Assembly (NCBI GenBank): GCA_004380135.1
Contig: QXCR01000052.1
Coordinates: 113,609-177,608, forward strand
Length of the DNA: 64,000 bases
Origin: Stemphylium vesicarium
Lineage: Eukaryota; Ascomycota; Dothideomycetes; Pleosporales; Pleosporaceae
Reading direction: 5' to 3'
The translations under genes were made by a program, and so were the position numbers. Positions 45,698 to 55,256 of this stretch are shown here, one piece after another (within the stretch, counting starts at the first letter, position 1; each line of letters begins with the position of its first letter). The notes under the pieces are model-generated. The model worked only from the letters and a program-made list of their open reading frames with translations, did no database searches and was not told where the DNA came from.

Positions 45698-47530
45698 ATG
45701 CCAGAGAAGCCCCTCACAATTGCGACCTACGCCGCAGGAGCATCCCTCGCCGCAATTACGCTGGTCTGCGTCTTTGGCCCGACTTATTTCCTGGACGACG
45801 ATGCGAATGCAGCTAGCAGTAAGAAGAAGGGCGTAGTGGGGCTCACCAACGCCGCGAACGACTGCTTCATCAACTCGGTTCTGCAGGCCCTCGCAGGCTT
45901 ACCGGATTTGCGCATATACCTTATAAGAGAAACCCACAGGCGACTGCTCGATGGGGCTGAAGTCTATGATGTGGACCCTGAAAGACAGAATACCGCGAAC
46001 GGACCCGCGAGGCCCGCGAAGCTGGAGGGATTGCAAAAGGGCATCCTCACCCATGGCCTGAAGGAGATTCTTGATAGTCTCAACGAACGACCGATATACA
46101 AGAAGACCATCTCTCCGCAGCCCTTTATTAGATCGCTCGAGCGCGCATTCGGCACGCGCATTAGTCGGCAACAGCAAGATGCGCAAGAATTCCTACAGAT
46201 AGTGACAGAGCGCCTATGCGACGAGTATCACGCTGGTGGAAAGGCTAGGCGGCAGGCAACGCTGGAGGCGACCACAATCACGAATGGAGACGGTGCTTCG
46301 GAGAAGAGGAGTGTTGAAGGAACAAACGGTGGCGAAGGCGAAGAAGAAGACAGCGAAAATAGCGTTTCCGCAGACGAGGAAGGGTTTCCCTTCGAGGGCA
46401 AGATTGAATCGCAGATCGAGTGCCAGACGTGCCACTTCAAGCCGAAGCCGACAGTGTCGACATTCGTTACCCTGACCCTGAACGTACCACAAACCTCATC
46501 CACTTCCCTTAATGCGTGTCTTGACGGCATGCTCAAAGTGGAGTACATAGACGACTTCAAGTGCGAGCGCTGTCGACTGGAGCATGCGCTCAGAAGCAAG
46601 GACCACGAGCTCTCAAGAACGACCGACCCCGATCTACAAGGACGCCTCCAATCAGACATCTCAAAGATCCGGCAAGCACTAGACGAAGACCCGGAAGAGG
46701 CTCCCGAGGGTGTTGAGCTTCCTGCTTCGAGCCAGGCACCCAAGCGACGAATCGCCCGCCACATGTACATCTCTCAGTTCCCCAAGGTTCTTGCGATACA
46801 CCTATCGCGTTCTACATTCGCATTCGGTGCTTCCTCGACGAAGAACCTCGCCAAAGTCGCCTTTCCTGAGGCTCTGCCCTTGGGTGGACTACTCCATCGC
46901 AAGAATTATCGCCTCCTTGGAATGGTCACGCACAAGGGAAGTCACAACAGCGGCCACTACGAGTCCTTCCGCCGTCAAGTGCAACCCCTACCCTTCTCCA
47001 CGCCAGTGTCCATGGGTACCGAAGGTGCATTCAGCCGTCAAGCCAGCCCATTCCCCTCCGCCGCACCATCCGTAGCCCCGTCTGCCATGCAGAGCCCACG
47101 GATATCTGCGCTCAACCTTCCCAACCATATCGAACGACGGTCGCCAACACCGTCTACACCCATGCTCGACTCTCCATCCACACGGTCGTTGTCCTCACAA
47201 GACACCATACCATCAGCGTCGCGGGGTCCAGCCCCGACATCCGCCCCTCGTGTACAAGACTCAGACCCATCACAAATAGCCGCATCTACCGGCAATGGAA
47301 ATGGGGGTGAGTCACTATCGCGGACGAAGAGTATACGATCACTGAAAGAACGAGCATCAGAAAAAGCTTCGTCGATAGCGGACTCAAATCCTTTGCGTCG
47401 CAAATCAAAGAAGGCAAATAACAGATGGTGGCGCATCAGCGATGACAAGATCAAGGAGAGCAAGACATCTGAGGTTCTAAATATGCAGAAGGATGTTTAT
47501 TTGTTGTTTTATGAGCTAAACAAAGATTGA
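45698..47530 (+). CDS. Membrane-anchored ubiquitin carboxyl-terminal hydrolase (Ubp16/USP30-like)
   Basis: Single exon, 610 residues from the ATG at 45698. A hydrophobic segment at about residues 8-31 near the N-terminus suggests membrane anchoring, as in yeast Ubp16 and human USP30 of the mitochondrial outer membrane. The USP fold follows: Cys box GLTNAANDCFINSVLQ with Cys56, QQDAQEF at 159-165, two zinc-binding pairs (Cys242/Cys245 and Cys289/Cys292), and the His box GSHNSGHYESF with His420. An insert of about 40 acidic residues sits between the boxes (195-235), and a Ser/Pro-rich stretch of about 150 residues precedes the terminal Trp-Trp-Arg-Ile-Ser-Asp block that carries the last strand of the fold. 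Expected role: removing ubiquitin from substrates, perhaps on mitochondria. Confidence 0.9.
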   Translation: MPEKPLTIATYAAGASLAAITLVCVFGPTYFLDDDANAASSKKKGVVGLTNAANDCFINSVLQALAGLPDLRIYLIRETHRRLLDGAEVYDVDPERQNTANGPARPAKLEGLQKGILTHGLKEILDSLNERPIYKKTISPQPFIRSLERAFGTRISRQQQDAQEFLQIVTERLCDEYHAGGKARRQATLEATTITNGDGASEKRSVEGTNGGEGEEEDSENSVSADEEGFPFEGKIESQIECQTCHFKPKPTVSTFVTLTLNVPQTSSTSLNACLDGMLKVEYIDDFKCERCRLEHALRSKDHELSRTTDPDLQGRLQSDISKIRQALDEDPEEAPEGVELPASSQAPKRRIARHMYISQFPKVLAIHLSRSTFAFGASSTKNLAKVAFPEALPLGGLLHRKNYRLLGMVTHKGSHNSGHYESFRRQVQPLPFSTPVSMGTEGAFSRQASPFPSAAPSVAPSAMQSPRISALNLPNHIERRSPTPSTPMLDSPSTRSLSSQDTIPSASRGPAPTSAPRVQDSDPSQIAASTGNGNGGESLSRTKSIRSLKERASEKASSIADSNPLRRKSKKANNRWWRISDDKIKESKTSEVLNMQKDVYLLFYELNKD

Positions 47531-48262
47531 ACCTTCGCGTCGGGACATCTCTGGGGTGATAATGTATGAGAAGTGGAAGGCATGCTTTTAAGGGGCGCTG
47601 CTAGCTCCATGATGAGTAGTCTGTACACGATAGTGGTTAGCCGCTTGGATGAGATGTCAGCGGCGATGCCCGCAACTACACCAATGAAAGATGTAAATAA
47701 AACGCAACTCTGCACTTCATTGAAAACTCAACACCTACACATGCCGCTCGTGAATTCGCTATCTTGAACAACGCAGCATGGCCCGCGCAACGCTACTAGG
47801 CTGCATCCTCGGGTTGCTTGATCATCGATGATCTCATTGGCCAATACCCCACGTGGCGCCCTTTCCCCATCTCTACCACCAATTGTGCTATAGACCAGCC
47901 TGCAATGCAACCTCTGTTGATGTTACGCTCGTAGCTTACCCTCACATTTCCCCTCATCTTCGCTTACAATTGTTGAATAAAACAGGTGACACGTACGCTT
48001 TTGTGCGCTACTTCAAAAGACATCTTTCCATCTGTAGTCCTTCAAGAACGCACGCGTGTAGTGCATCACGACGGGCTAGAGGAGCTAGGCAACTACACAA
48101 GAAGAAAGGACTTCTCAGAAATAGCCAGAACAGTTTCGGAATTCGCCAGAGAGATATTGCGTAATTCCGTCGGAGCGATAAACCCACCCACATCAGCGCA
48201 TACATCTCGTGTATCTGACAACCCCAACTCCAATATCTAGTCCTCTTCTTTCCACCCCCACC
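47531..48262. other. Intergenic, nothing recognised
   Basis: 732-base tandem-gene spacer. Nothing recognised. Confidence 0.5.
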
Positions 48263-49923
48263 ATGCCGAGCCTTGAAGCAAACGATACAGCCTTTCTCCA
48301 GGCTGCAGGCAAGCAGAACTTCACCAAGCCACCCAGGATTCTCATCATCGGGGCTGGAAGTCGCGGCACCGCCTACGCTGAGGCTGTCTCTTCTTCCTCC
48401 AATGCCGTCGTAGCAGCGGTATGTGAACCTAACGACTTCAAGCGAGCCGAGTTTGGACGAAAGTTCATGTGGGGACCTGATGGCGAGGATAAGCAAGTCG
48501 AGAGCTTCAAGAGCTGGAGTGACTGGAAAGAGTATGAGACTCAGCGAAGGCAACAAGAAAAGGAGGGCGATGCAACTACTAAAGGTATCGACGCGGCGTT
48601 CATCTGCGTGTTAGATGAGATGCATGAAGAGGTTGTGTGCGGTATCGCAGACATGGGCCTCCATATTTGTTGTGAGAAGCCGATGAGCACGAGGCTGGAG
48701 AGTTGCATGAGAATGTACAGGGCGTTGCAGAATGGCGGAAAGGATCAGAAAGAGGCCATCTTTGGGATCGGCCACGTGCTGCGATACTCGCCGCATAACA
48801 TGATGTTGAGGCATCTATTACTGAAAAAAGATGTAATTGGGGACGTCATGAGCATCGAACACGTTGAACCCATCGGATGGTGGCATTTCAGCCACTCCTA
48901 TGTCCGGTATGCCACATCCATTCTCGTCAAGCTACATAGCTAATCTACAACAGGGGAAACTGGAGGAAAGATTCTAAGACTGCGCCATCCTTGCTCACAA
49001 AGTCGTGTCATGATATCGACTTTCTGATGTGGATGCTGTGTTCGCCCGCCCCGAATGCGGAAAATGCGACACCCCATCTTCCCTCACAGGTCACCTCCAC
49101 TGGGTCACTCAAGTATTTCCGGAAAGAAAGGAAGCCAAAAGCTGCCGGATCTGCTACGAACTGTCTTTCTTGTGCGCATGAGCCCGATTGCGACTACAGT
49201 GCAAAGAAGATCTATATCGACAGGCACCTTAACAACGGCAACGCGGACTGGCCTGTGAAGATTGTGAACCCAGAAATCGAAGACATGTACAAGACTGCTG
49301 GAAAGGAAGCCGCAGGAAAGCAGCTGCTGAAGGACTTGGCTGAAGACTACACTCTTCAGACCCCTGCTAGCAAAGTCGACGAGCGCCCATGGTTTGGTCG
49401 ATGCGTCTGGGAGTCAAGCAACGATGTATGCGATGATCAGTGTGTGACCATCACATGGGACGACGATCCAATCGCGAATGACGAAGACGGTCTACCCATA
49501 CTGCAAGGTCGTGGCGCAAAGACTGCGCAATTCCACATGATTGCTTTTACGGAGAAGCAATGCGAACGACGAGGTCGCATCTACGGCACAAAGGGCGAAA
49601 TTGAGTATGACAGCAAAGAGATCAAGGTGCACACATTCTCTACTGGGCAGACCAAAGTTCACAGCCCCCACCTCGCAGGCGGCGGTCATGGTGGCGGAGA
49701 CGAAGGACTGACGCGACAATTTCTCATGGCGGTTAACGCCGTGGATTCAGGCGCCATGCCCGCGGCAGACGCTCAGCGTATGTACATAGGATGCGACCTC
49801 GAAGAAGCGTTCCGCAGCCACGCCATGGTTTTTGCGGCTGAAGACGCTCGCACGAAGCGCCAAGTAGTCGACTGGAAAAAGTGGTGGTCCGATGCGGTGG
49901 AGTCGCAATTACACCAGCGGTAA
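48263..49923 (+). CDS. GFO/IDH/MocA-family NAD(P)-dependent oxidoreductase
   Basis: Exons 48263-48906 and 48954-49923 flank a 47-nt intron; 537 residues. The N-terminal Rossmann fold shows ILIIGAGSRGTAYAEAV at about 26-42. The family motif EKP appears in ICCEKPMST near residue 140, where the lysine takes part in catalysis. A long C-terminal domain follows, with a HDIDFLMW segment (conserved Asp and His of the family) and four cysteines in NCLSCAHEPDC that might bind metal. At 537 residues it is longer than typical bacterial members (about 350-400), with insertions around 215-330. Fungal proteins of this type act on sugars or inositol-like polyols; the substrate here is unknown. Confidence 0.88.
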
Positions 49924-51685
49924 CTCTACGTAAGAGATGCTGACGGTTCATGCTAAGGCCGGCAAAGCAAGGAAGGGGAGCTCCGGGTGACCCAGCACGA
50001 ATTTTTCTTTGTCGGCCGCCGAAGTCTGGGGCGATGGAGTACGGGCGCGTAGATCAAAGCATGACATCGGATAAGGCTCTTGCGAAGCTCGATGAAACTG
50101 AAATGAAGGCTGTCAAACCTCGCGCCAATCCGCTGTCAGCGCTCCATGAAGCAGACCTGACCCCAGAGACGTTTTACAGCTAAATCTCCGCTTCGAGATA
50201 ATTAACGGCCTTTTGCTATGCCGGTTTCGACTCGTCTGGGCTATATTTGGTGACTGTAATCAAACCTAATAGTGCCTGTTTAGGGTGAATGTGGGCGCTT
50301 AGGGAGCCACGTTCGGGAGTGGATCGTGAGGCTCAAGCATGGGCACGGTAAGGCCGGCAGTTTTCCCCATGAGAGCGTTTCCGGGTGCAACGCTTGGGAG
50401 TATGGGCGCTTGGATTGGCAGATGGGTTGGAGCCAGTCAGATAGTTTGGTTCGTGGTACATTGGGCGAGAACGATACTCGCGCTGTCTTCGGGAGCGACC
50501 GAACGTCAGTTGACGGGGCAATGCATGAAGCCGGGTCGAGTGGCATGGCATGCCGTGGCAGAGGACAGCGCAGCGAGCGGGTGGGCGAGGCCTGAGACCC
50601 CGAAGGGCCGTGGTTGACAACAACGCGGTCTACGCGTTGACGTGTGGGCCTTCTACACGACGTGTTATAGTCGTGAATTGACTTCTCTCCGCCCATTGTG
50701 AGTCACTCGATGGTGCATACTTGGTATGCGGGAAGACGCATGTCGCTCCGCAGAAACGAAACGTTGGAGCGTCCTGGGCCAATCATCCGCCCAAAACCCT
50801 TCGATGACTCTTAACGGGCTGCACCTGCCCCACGCACCGCGGGACCCAGCACTGACCATACGGCAGGGCGCTAACCGGACAACACCACGACCATCCATTC
50901 GTCCCTTCGCGCTGCCACGCTCAAACTGCCGCCATAGCGCCCGTAGAGAAAAAAAGTCCCTCACCGTAATGCTGCTGTAAAGCTTTCCAGAGACGGCGCC
51001 GAGGCTGCCGGTTTCAAGTTATCCAACCGCCCCATCTGCAAGCGCCTCGCTGGCCTGCTTACCGCTTCCGTATGCTTTCCCAAGGCGCTGGCCACTCACA
51101 CGCTCCATTTCCATGCCACCATACCGCTTCGAGGCTGCGATGCCTCAAGAATAGCATTCCAGAAAGTCGTTCGCTAGCCACGTACTCGCCCAAGCCAAGC
51201 AACGGCAACGCTATGTTTCAGACGCCTTGTGAGGCTCGCATGTCCCAGATGGGTCGGTTGTGATACTGCCGCCAGACCGCCAGTATGTCTTGTATACCGG
51301 TCCACGGCTTCGGGCCCCCTTCGATGGATCGTGTTTCAGGTGTGTTAGCGCGAGGTGGGCGTTGGTTCTCGTGTCTCTACGCGGGGAACAGGAAGGATAA
51401 GAAGTCTGTCTGTGCCGCAATCACCAGTCCCATTCATCTTGCGCAGCATTCCCATCCAAGAGCACTGCCTCCCAACGAGTCGATTGTGTCTCGTTTTCTT
51501 TTTCTTTTCCTACCTTTGCATTGTTTTGTCTTAGACATCTTGAGCTGGTCTCTTCTAATAATCGCTATTCGATAATCTCTTCCTGTCTATACCCTCAGTC
51601 TCCACAGCGTAAGCCATTGAATTTTTACCCATTGCGAGTGATTGGGACTGACTTGGTGTAGTCTGGTAGCTTCATTCCACCCAAC
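49924..51685. other. Long intergenic region
   Basis: 1.76 kb with fairly high GC and several overlapping ORFs on both strands, none with recognisable domains or a clear gene structure. The last 100 bases look like a 5' UTR intron (GTAAGCC...GTGTAG) just before the next start. No RNA gene recognised. Confidence 0.5.
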
Positions 51686-53482
51686 ATGTACAGCCGTCAA
51701 ACAACTCCCCCGACTGCTTCCTTCAACTACGTCCCTGGCAGTGTTGGCTCAGACGCCACATACTACTCCCAGGCCTCATCACCAGAACCTCAACTCGCTG
51801 GTCCTACCCCTCCAAGGTCACCAGTTAGGCAATATGGACCGATTCTTCTCCCCAAGGTCCGCATGCAGGATCAGGTATCCGAGCCCACCACTGGCCCCGT
51901 TAGACATCGCAGGACGACGTCTAGCTCCAGTGTTAGCTACGCCTACAGCCCTTACTCCCGGTCAGCCTCGATGGCCCGCCGTGGATCAAGCCCTCTGAAC
52001 AACAACATGCACAACGTCCACAGCACATTGACATCTCCGGTGTCCACTGCCTCATCATACGACTTTAACCTCTCCACACTCAACTCTCCCATTACCTACG
52101 CACAACAACCCGAGCTTCCTCGTCGCTCATCATACGTTAGCTCGCACTCTCGCTCTGCCTCAGCCAACCGAGCCCGCCACGACCGATCAGGTTCTGCTGG
52201 AAGTATTGACGAGCAAGTCATTAGCCGCTATGGCTTCCCTACCTACCGTAACATGCCCAGCTATGTGACTGCCTCAAACGCGCCTCAGTCAAACTTGAGC
52301 CTCGTCACACCTCCCCTCTCCACATACTCTTCCGTCCAGGACATATCGAGCTTCACTGCGACTTGCGCCCAAGACTTTGTTATCCCAGAGTTCGAGACCG
52401 CACCGGCTGTACAATACCCGTCCTTCGGTGACGTCAGCTTCGACAGCTTCCAGCAAGTCGTCCCGGCTACTTCTTCCCTGGCGGAGTACCTCTCCTCCAC
52501 CAACCCTTCTCCATCTCTGGTTCGCCGCGTCACCAGCGCACCCCGAGGTATCAACAACCACTTCTGGTGGGACATCCGCAACCTTCGCAGCTGGGAAGAC
52601 TTCAACATCACCACCATCAAGTCTATCCCATCGGTTCTACCACTCCTTGAGGTTCCTGTCCCAACAACCTACCTTCCCCAGCCCTGCCGCCAAAACTTGC
52701 AGCCAGAGAACGAGTCCGCGCTCCAGGATATTTGCACAAACTACTACGCCAACAAGGTCAACGCCGCTCTCAAGGTCGCCCAGGGAAACTCTCACATGGT
52801 CATGCGCGCCATGAAACCCGTCACCGGACAACGCCAACAACCCGAATTCGTCTCCAACTACCCCTCCGACTACGAGAAGACCCTCTTCGGCGACAGCCGC
52901 GGCCGCGTCGTCGGCCTCGTCAAGTGCTACGACCAATGGAACACCGGCATGCGCAGCGAGTCACCACCCAAGCAAGTCCTCTACCTCCAAGGCCTCGCAC
53001 ACCTGCACCGGGTAATGCGCGAGCACGGTTGCCGCTACGGCTTCATCATGACCGAGATCGAACTTCTCTGCGTCCGCTGCGGCGGCCCCTCCGACTTCTC
53101 GACCCCAGACCCCACAACCGTCAACGCGCAAACCGGCGTCCCCATCTTCGGGTACCTCGAGACCTCCGCTCCCATCCGCCTCTCGACTACCGGTGCGCAC
53201 CCCGAAACAGGCGACATCCAACTCACCGCCGCCCTGGCGCTGTGGTACCTGCACATGCTCGCCAAGGAGAACCCGTTCGAGGGCATGGGCACCTGGCGCA
53301 TGGATGTCGGTGGGCCTGCTGCACTTACGCGCCAGAACTTCCTCGAGAAGGATGCGTGGATCCCGAAGCCGCAGCTGGGTGAGAAGAGGGAGGCGAAGAG
53401 GGTTAGGGGTTGGGTTTTGCCTGATGAGCCGCTTAGTAAGAGGGAGTGCGGGAAGGGGAAGAGGGGGAAGAGTATTGGGTAG
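51686..53482 (+). CDS. Conserved fungal protein of unknown function
   Basis: Single exon, 598 residues. The first 300 residues are Ser/Tyr/Pro-rich and probably disordered, with RRTTSSSSVSYAYSP-type stretches resembling kinase targets. The C-terminal 280 residues look folded: NNHFWWDIRNLRSWEDF, then GRVVGLVKCYDQWNTGM, QVLYLQGLAHLHRVMREHG and YGFIMTEIELLCVRCGG, then ALALWYLHMLAKENPFEGMGTWR. The pattern of an E-containing helix followed by a strand with IMTEIE recalls PD-(D/E)XK-like folds found in other fungal unknowns, but I cannot establish that. Long upstream region and a likely 5' UTR intron suggest regulated expression. No signal peptide. Confidence 0.8.
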   Translation: MYSRQTTPPTASFNYVPGSVGSDATYYSQASSPEPQLAGPTPPRSPVRQYGPILLPKVRMQDQVSEPTTGPVRHRRTTSSSSVSYAYSPYSRSASMARRGSSPLNNNMHNVHSTLTSPVSTASSYDFNLSTLNSPITYAQQPELPRRSSYVSSHSRSASANRARHDRSGSAGSIDEQVISRYGFPTYRNMPSYVTASNAPQSNLSLVTPPLSTYSSVQDISSFTATCAQDFVIPEFETAPAVQYPSFGDVSFDSFQQVVPATSSLAEYLSSTNPSPSLVRRVTSAPRGINNHFWWDIRNLRSWEDFNITTIKSIPSVLPLLEVPVPTTYLPQPCRQNLQPENESALQDICTNYYANKVNAALKVAQGNSHMVMRAMKPVTGQRQQPEFVSNYPSDYEKTLFGDSRGRVVGLVKCYDQWNTGMRSESPPKQVLYLQGLAHLHRVMREHGCRYGFIMTEIELLCVRCGGPSDFSTPDPTTVNAQTGVPIFGYLETSAPIRLSTTGAHPETGDIQLTAALALWYLHMLAKENPFEGMGTWRMDVGGPAALTRQNFLEKDAWIPKPQLGEKREAKRVRGWVLPDEPLSKRECGKGKRGKSIG

Positions 53483-54688
53483 ATGGGTTGATTGGTTGTG
53501 TTTTTGATGATGTGATGAGGTAATGTGGTATGAGATTTGGGACTACGTGGTATGAACAAAAAGCCGCTGGTTCGGTATACGCTCTTTAGGCTTGAGCTTT
53601 TTCTTTTGTCGACGTTTTGGTTCATTTTAGCAGCATCTTCATGGCGTTTTTCGTGGGTTTGGTCGCATAGCATTTACATGGCGCGGGGTTTTGTTTTACT
53701 CAGATTAAAATATTATACATATCTAGTTTAGAAGCGATTGGTATTTCCTTCTACCATCAACATTACTTTTCCCATTTCGAAATTGCATGTGATCCTGTCG
53801 AGTGTCTGGGTGTATAAATACCACCCTTCTCTTCTCTCTGTTCTAATTCTTCACTTCTTCGTCACTTCTTTGTGGAGTAACTAAAATGGAAAACGCACTG
53901 ATACATGTCTTTTCCTCTTTTCTCGAAAAATCACCATCGAGTCTTGGATGAGATCTCTCTGCTTTCTCACCTTGAACAAAATACACTCATTCTACATCTT
54001 CTAAACATGTCTAATTTCGACTGCAAAGTCAAGTCCTACTTCTCCAAAGATACACAAAAGGTCGACACAGATGTTTTTCTTTATGCCCCGCTTGTTGCAA
54101 AATCTCGGCGTGGAGGCATTGATGGCGGACATGAGTCCTAGCGAGGCATGTTTCGGTATACATAAATGCTGTAACTATGACTACCGAATAAAAAGATGGC
54201 GCTATAAAAAATGTGTTAATGAGGAGGCATGCGATTGTCGGTAGATCTAGTCTTTTGTGATGATGTCTCTGAGTGCCATTGTAGCCCCTCACATATCGCA
54301 CCTTAATTTACAGTTTGAACTTTGACGGTAAACTCATAACAAAACATGCGCTGAATCAATCTTTCCCTTCCTCAAATCACACTCGCCCTTCAGCCTCTCT
54401 AAAAATTCTGTCATCACCTCTTGTGCCCTGTTCACACAAACATTCTTGGTTTATCGCCCCGCTGTCCCATACTTTGCCGTCACTCCTACTCTGTACCATC
54501 GCGCGGAATCAAAACAGATTACAAAGCCAATCTGTCGCGGGTCTAGTGCTCTCGCGTAGTAGAGATACTCGCGTTGCCCCACTACCTCTCATGAGAATTT
54601 CGCCCCGCACTTGTCAGTGCGATCCACACGAAACCCTTTTTTTGTTAGGCTATTTACCAAATAATTTTGCAGTATTCCATCAATCAAA
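53483..54688. other. Intergenic, AT-rich
   Basis: 1.2 kb of AT-rich sequence between the unknown protein and the tRNA gene. No coding signal seen. Confidence 0.5.
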
Positions 54689-54703
54689 GACAACGTGGCC
54701 GAG

Positions 54704-54755
54704 GTACATTTCATCCAATTCCCTCAACACGTTTCATCAGTCTAACATACAATAG
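54704..54755 (+). other. Spliceosomal-type insertion 1 in the tRNA D-loop
   Basis: 52 nt between G15 and the following TGG of the D-loop. It begins GTACAT, ends AATAG, and has a CTAAC branch-point sequence about 10 bases before the AG. Because exon and intron both end in AG the exact cut can slide by up to two bases. Its removal rebuilds an ordinary D-loop and the Pol III A box, which it interrupts in the DNA. Confidence 0.7.
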
Positions 54756-54774
54756 TGGTTATGGCGTGTGACTC

Positions 54775-54827
54775 GTAAGACATCTCTAACACAACTACAA
54801 CCATCAGCTATCTAACAAATTCCACAG
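54775..54827 (+). other. Spliceosomal-type insertion 2 inside the tRNA anticodon
   Basis: 53 nt, starting GTAAGA and ending TTCCACAG, with CTAAC about 12 bases before the end. It separates C34 from A35 of the anticodon. Removal gives the loop CTCAAG. It shares CATCAG...TCTAACA with insertion 1. Confidence 0.7.
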
Positions 54828-54919
54828 AAGCGAAAGCTTGTCTTCTACAGAAGACACACTCCGAAGAGGTTTCTCATGGAGCAATCCGCGTGGGTTCGAA
54901 TCCCACCGTTGTCATCATC

Positions 54920-54925
54920 TTTTTT
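54920..54925 (+). terminator. Pol III T6 terminator after the tRNA
   Basis: A run of six T begins six bases after the discriminator base, the normal position for RNA polymerase III termination, and supports an active tRNA gene. Confidence 0.75.
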
Positions 54926-55256
54926 GTCCTCTATGCTTGCTGTAGAGCAACCCTTTTTTTGGCCTGTGCAGTATCCTCGTGTGGCCTTGTATTTGGGTGT
55001 GGGGGTGAATAGTGCCCGGTGGGGACTTTGGGTACGAGAACATGGAAACTTCCATGCATGCGGTGCCAGTTAGATCTATAGTAAGACAACTAAAGGTGGG
55101 TCACATTGGATGTCTAGACTGACAGCGAGTTGAAAATGGTAAGAGGACAATTACGATTCAACACAAAGGATGAGAAATGCTATCATTTTGCTCCAATACT
55201 CGTACAGAAAGCACAACGAACGCCAAGATGCAAGGACTATTGTCAAATCGAGCCAT
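54926..55256. other. Intergenic, nothing recognised
   Basis: 331 bases between the tRNA and the PEX14 stop. T-rich near 54950. Nothing recognised. Confidence 0.5.

Larger units (their letters stand above)
54689..54914 (+). tRNA. tRNA-Leu(CAA) split by two GT-AG insertions and a conventional intron
   Basis: Pieces: 54689-54703, 54756-54774, 54828-54830 and about 54871-54914. The acceptor stem GACAACG (54689-54695) pairs perfectly with CGTTGTC (54907-54913), followed by A73 as tRNA-Leu requires. D-stem GCC pairs with GGC (G10-C12 side with 54763-54765 region). The T arm is GTGGG-TTCGAAT-CCCAC at 54890-54906. The assembled anticodon loop reads C-T-C-A-A-G, anticodon CAA with G37. After G37 comes a conventional intron whose CTTG complements CAAG, as usual for tRNA-Leu(CAA). 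The 3' half then has TCTCA (one mismatch to TGTGA) and a short variable arm GGA-GCAA-TCC, the long-arm class expected for leucine. Boundaries of the conventional intron are uncertain: an alternative 3' exon beginning near 54853 also leaves one mismatch but a too-long variable arm. Confidence 0.75.

Noticed and set aside
49950..51300. Several ORFs of 60-140 codons
   Set aside because: GC-rich stretch keeps frames open by chance on both strands; no domain, no consistent gene structure.
54849..54877. Reading ACACA at about 54853 as the 3' anticodon strand of the tRNA
   Set aside because: It gives a variable arm of about 31 bases and a mismatch at the loop; TCTCA at 54872 gives a normal variable arm. 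Kept as an alternative only.
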